From Pseudophaeomoniella oleicola (taxonomy: Eukaryota; Ascomycota; Eurotiomycetes; Phaeomoniellales; Phaeomoniellaceae): a stretch of 64,000 nucleotides of DNA. Location: positions 806,001 through 870,000 of the forward strand of contig QWDQ01000003.1 in the NCBI GenBank assembly GCA_003868215.1, in the 5' to 3' direction. Positions 63,792 to 64,000 of this stretch are shown piece by piece. The first letter of the stretch is position 1. Each line of letters opens with the position of its first letter. Position numbers and translations under genes: made by a program. Below the pieces are notes generated by a model, which ran no database searches, had not been told where the DNA came from, and worked only from the letters and a program-made list of their open reading frames with translations.

Positions 63792-64000
63792 TCAGTCTTC
63801 CTCTCGTTTTCTTTTTCCACCAGTCGATTTGAATGCAGCAGCTCTCCGACTACTTCTGTTATCAGGACGCTTACTCGCTTTCTTGTTCTCACGGGCCTTT
63901 TGCTTTCCAGAGTTGACGCTCGACGCTCGGTGTCCTTCAAAAACAAAAGCCTCAGGCTTCTTTATCCCACCCAAAGATCCACGAGATGAGCCATGAGCAA
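63792..64000 (-). CDS. C-terminus of a gene cut by the window edge
   Basis: An open frame on the minus strand enters from the right edge and stops at 63792. The visible 69 or so residues are very basic: LGGIKKPEAFVFEGHRASSV, then KQKARENKKASKRPDNRSSR and a final STGGKRKREED. Such a Lys/Arg-rich tail suits a nuclear or nucleolar protein. It is not recognised. No start is visible inside the window, and an overlapping frame on the same strand (63647-63946) is open too, so this is a tentative call. Confidence 0.4.
   Translation of the reverse strand, partial: AHGSSRGSLGGIKKPEAFVFEGHRASSVNSGKQKARENKKASKRPDNRSSRRAAAFKSTGGKRKREED

Overview
The window is nuclear DNA of a filamentous ascomycete (Pezizomycotina). 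Genes are dense and lie on both strands. Introns are short (about 47-92 bp, one of 185 bp) with GT..AG ends and often a CTRAC-type branch point. The gene set is typically fungal: Mps1 and Rad53-type kinases, an STT3 subunit, a PMT O-mannosyltransferase, a Neurospora-type carboxymuconate cyclase and a sugar porter. I cannot fix the order; Eurotiomycetes or Dothideomycetes would fit. I see no tRNA, rRNA, CRISPR array or recognisable transposon.

Layout. 1-11.8 kb: the 3' part of inositol-phosphate synthase, an AIG1-like membrane hydrolase, the spindle-checkpoint kinase Mps1, a PTC7-type mitochondrial phosphatase, TFIIS and an S58-family peptidase. 13-18.2 kb: a small Cys/His protein, cytosolic methylene-THF dehydrogenase, signal peptidase subunit SPC2 divergent from EMC3, and a secreted FAS1 protein. 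20-29.4 kb: a Rad53/Chk2-like kinase, a large Mis18-like zinc plus coiled-coil protein, and an isochorismatase-like hydrolase facing an alpha/beta hydrolase. 30.4-45.7 kb is the accessory part: an MFS sugar porter, a full-size ABCB multidrug transporter, and a compact set of aromatic-acid (beta-ketoadipate) genes. That set holds an enol-lactonase fused to dimeric-barrel domains, a 3-carboxymuconate cyclase, an intradiol dioxygenase and a carboxymuconolactone-decarboxylase-like protein. 46.2-63.8 kb: dynein intermediate chain, ATP synthase subunit e, STT3, a fungal protein of unknown role, an ACS-type MFS transporter, a PMT4-like mannosyltransferase, a Rex1-like exonuclease and the tail of one more gene.

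The 38.8-45.7 kb genes form one pathway on paper: ring cleavage by the dioxygenase, cyclisation by the muconate cyclase, then decarboxylation and lactone hydrolysis to beta-ketoadipate by the fused lactonase and/or the CMD-like protein. SPC2, EMC3, STT3 and the PMT all act at the ER membrane.

The points I would look at first are: the aromatic gene set with its three-domain lactonase; a perfect 43-bp tandem duplication upstream of the multidrug ABC transporter; a TACTACGTAGTA-type palindrome in three upstream regions; and ACCTAGGT/GGTAGGTA motifs in six of the seven convergent gaps longer than 100 bp.
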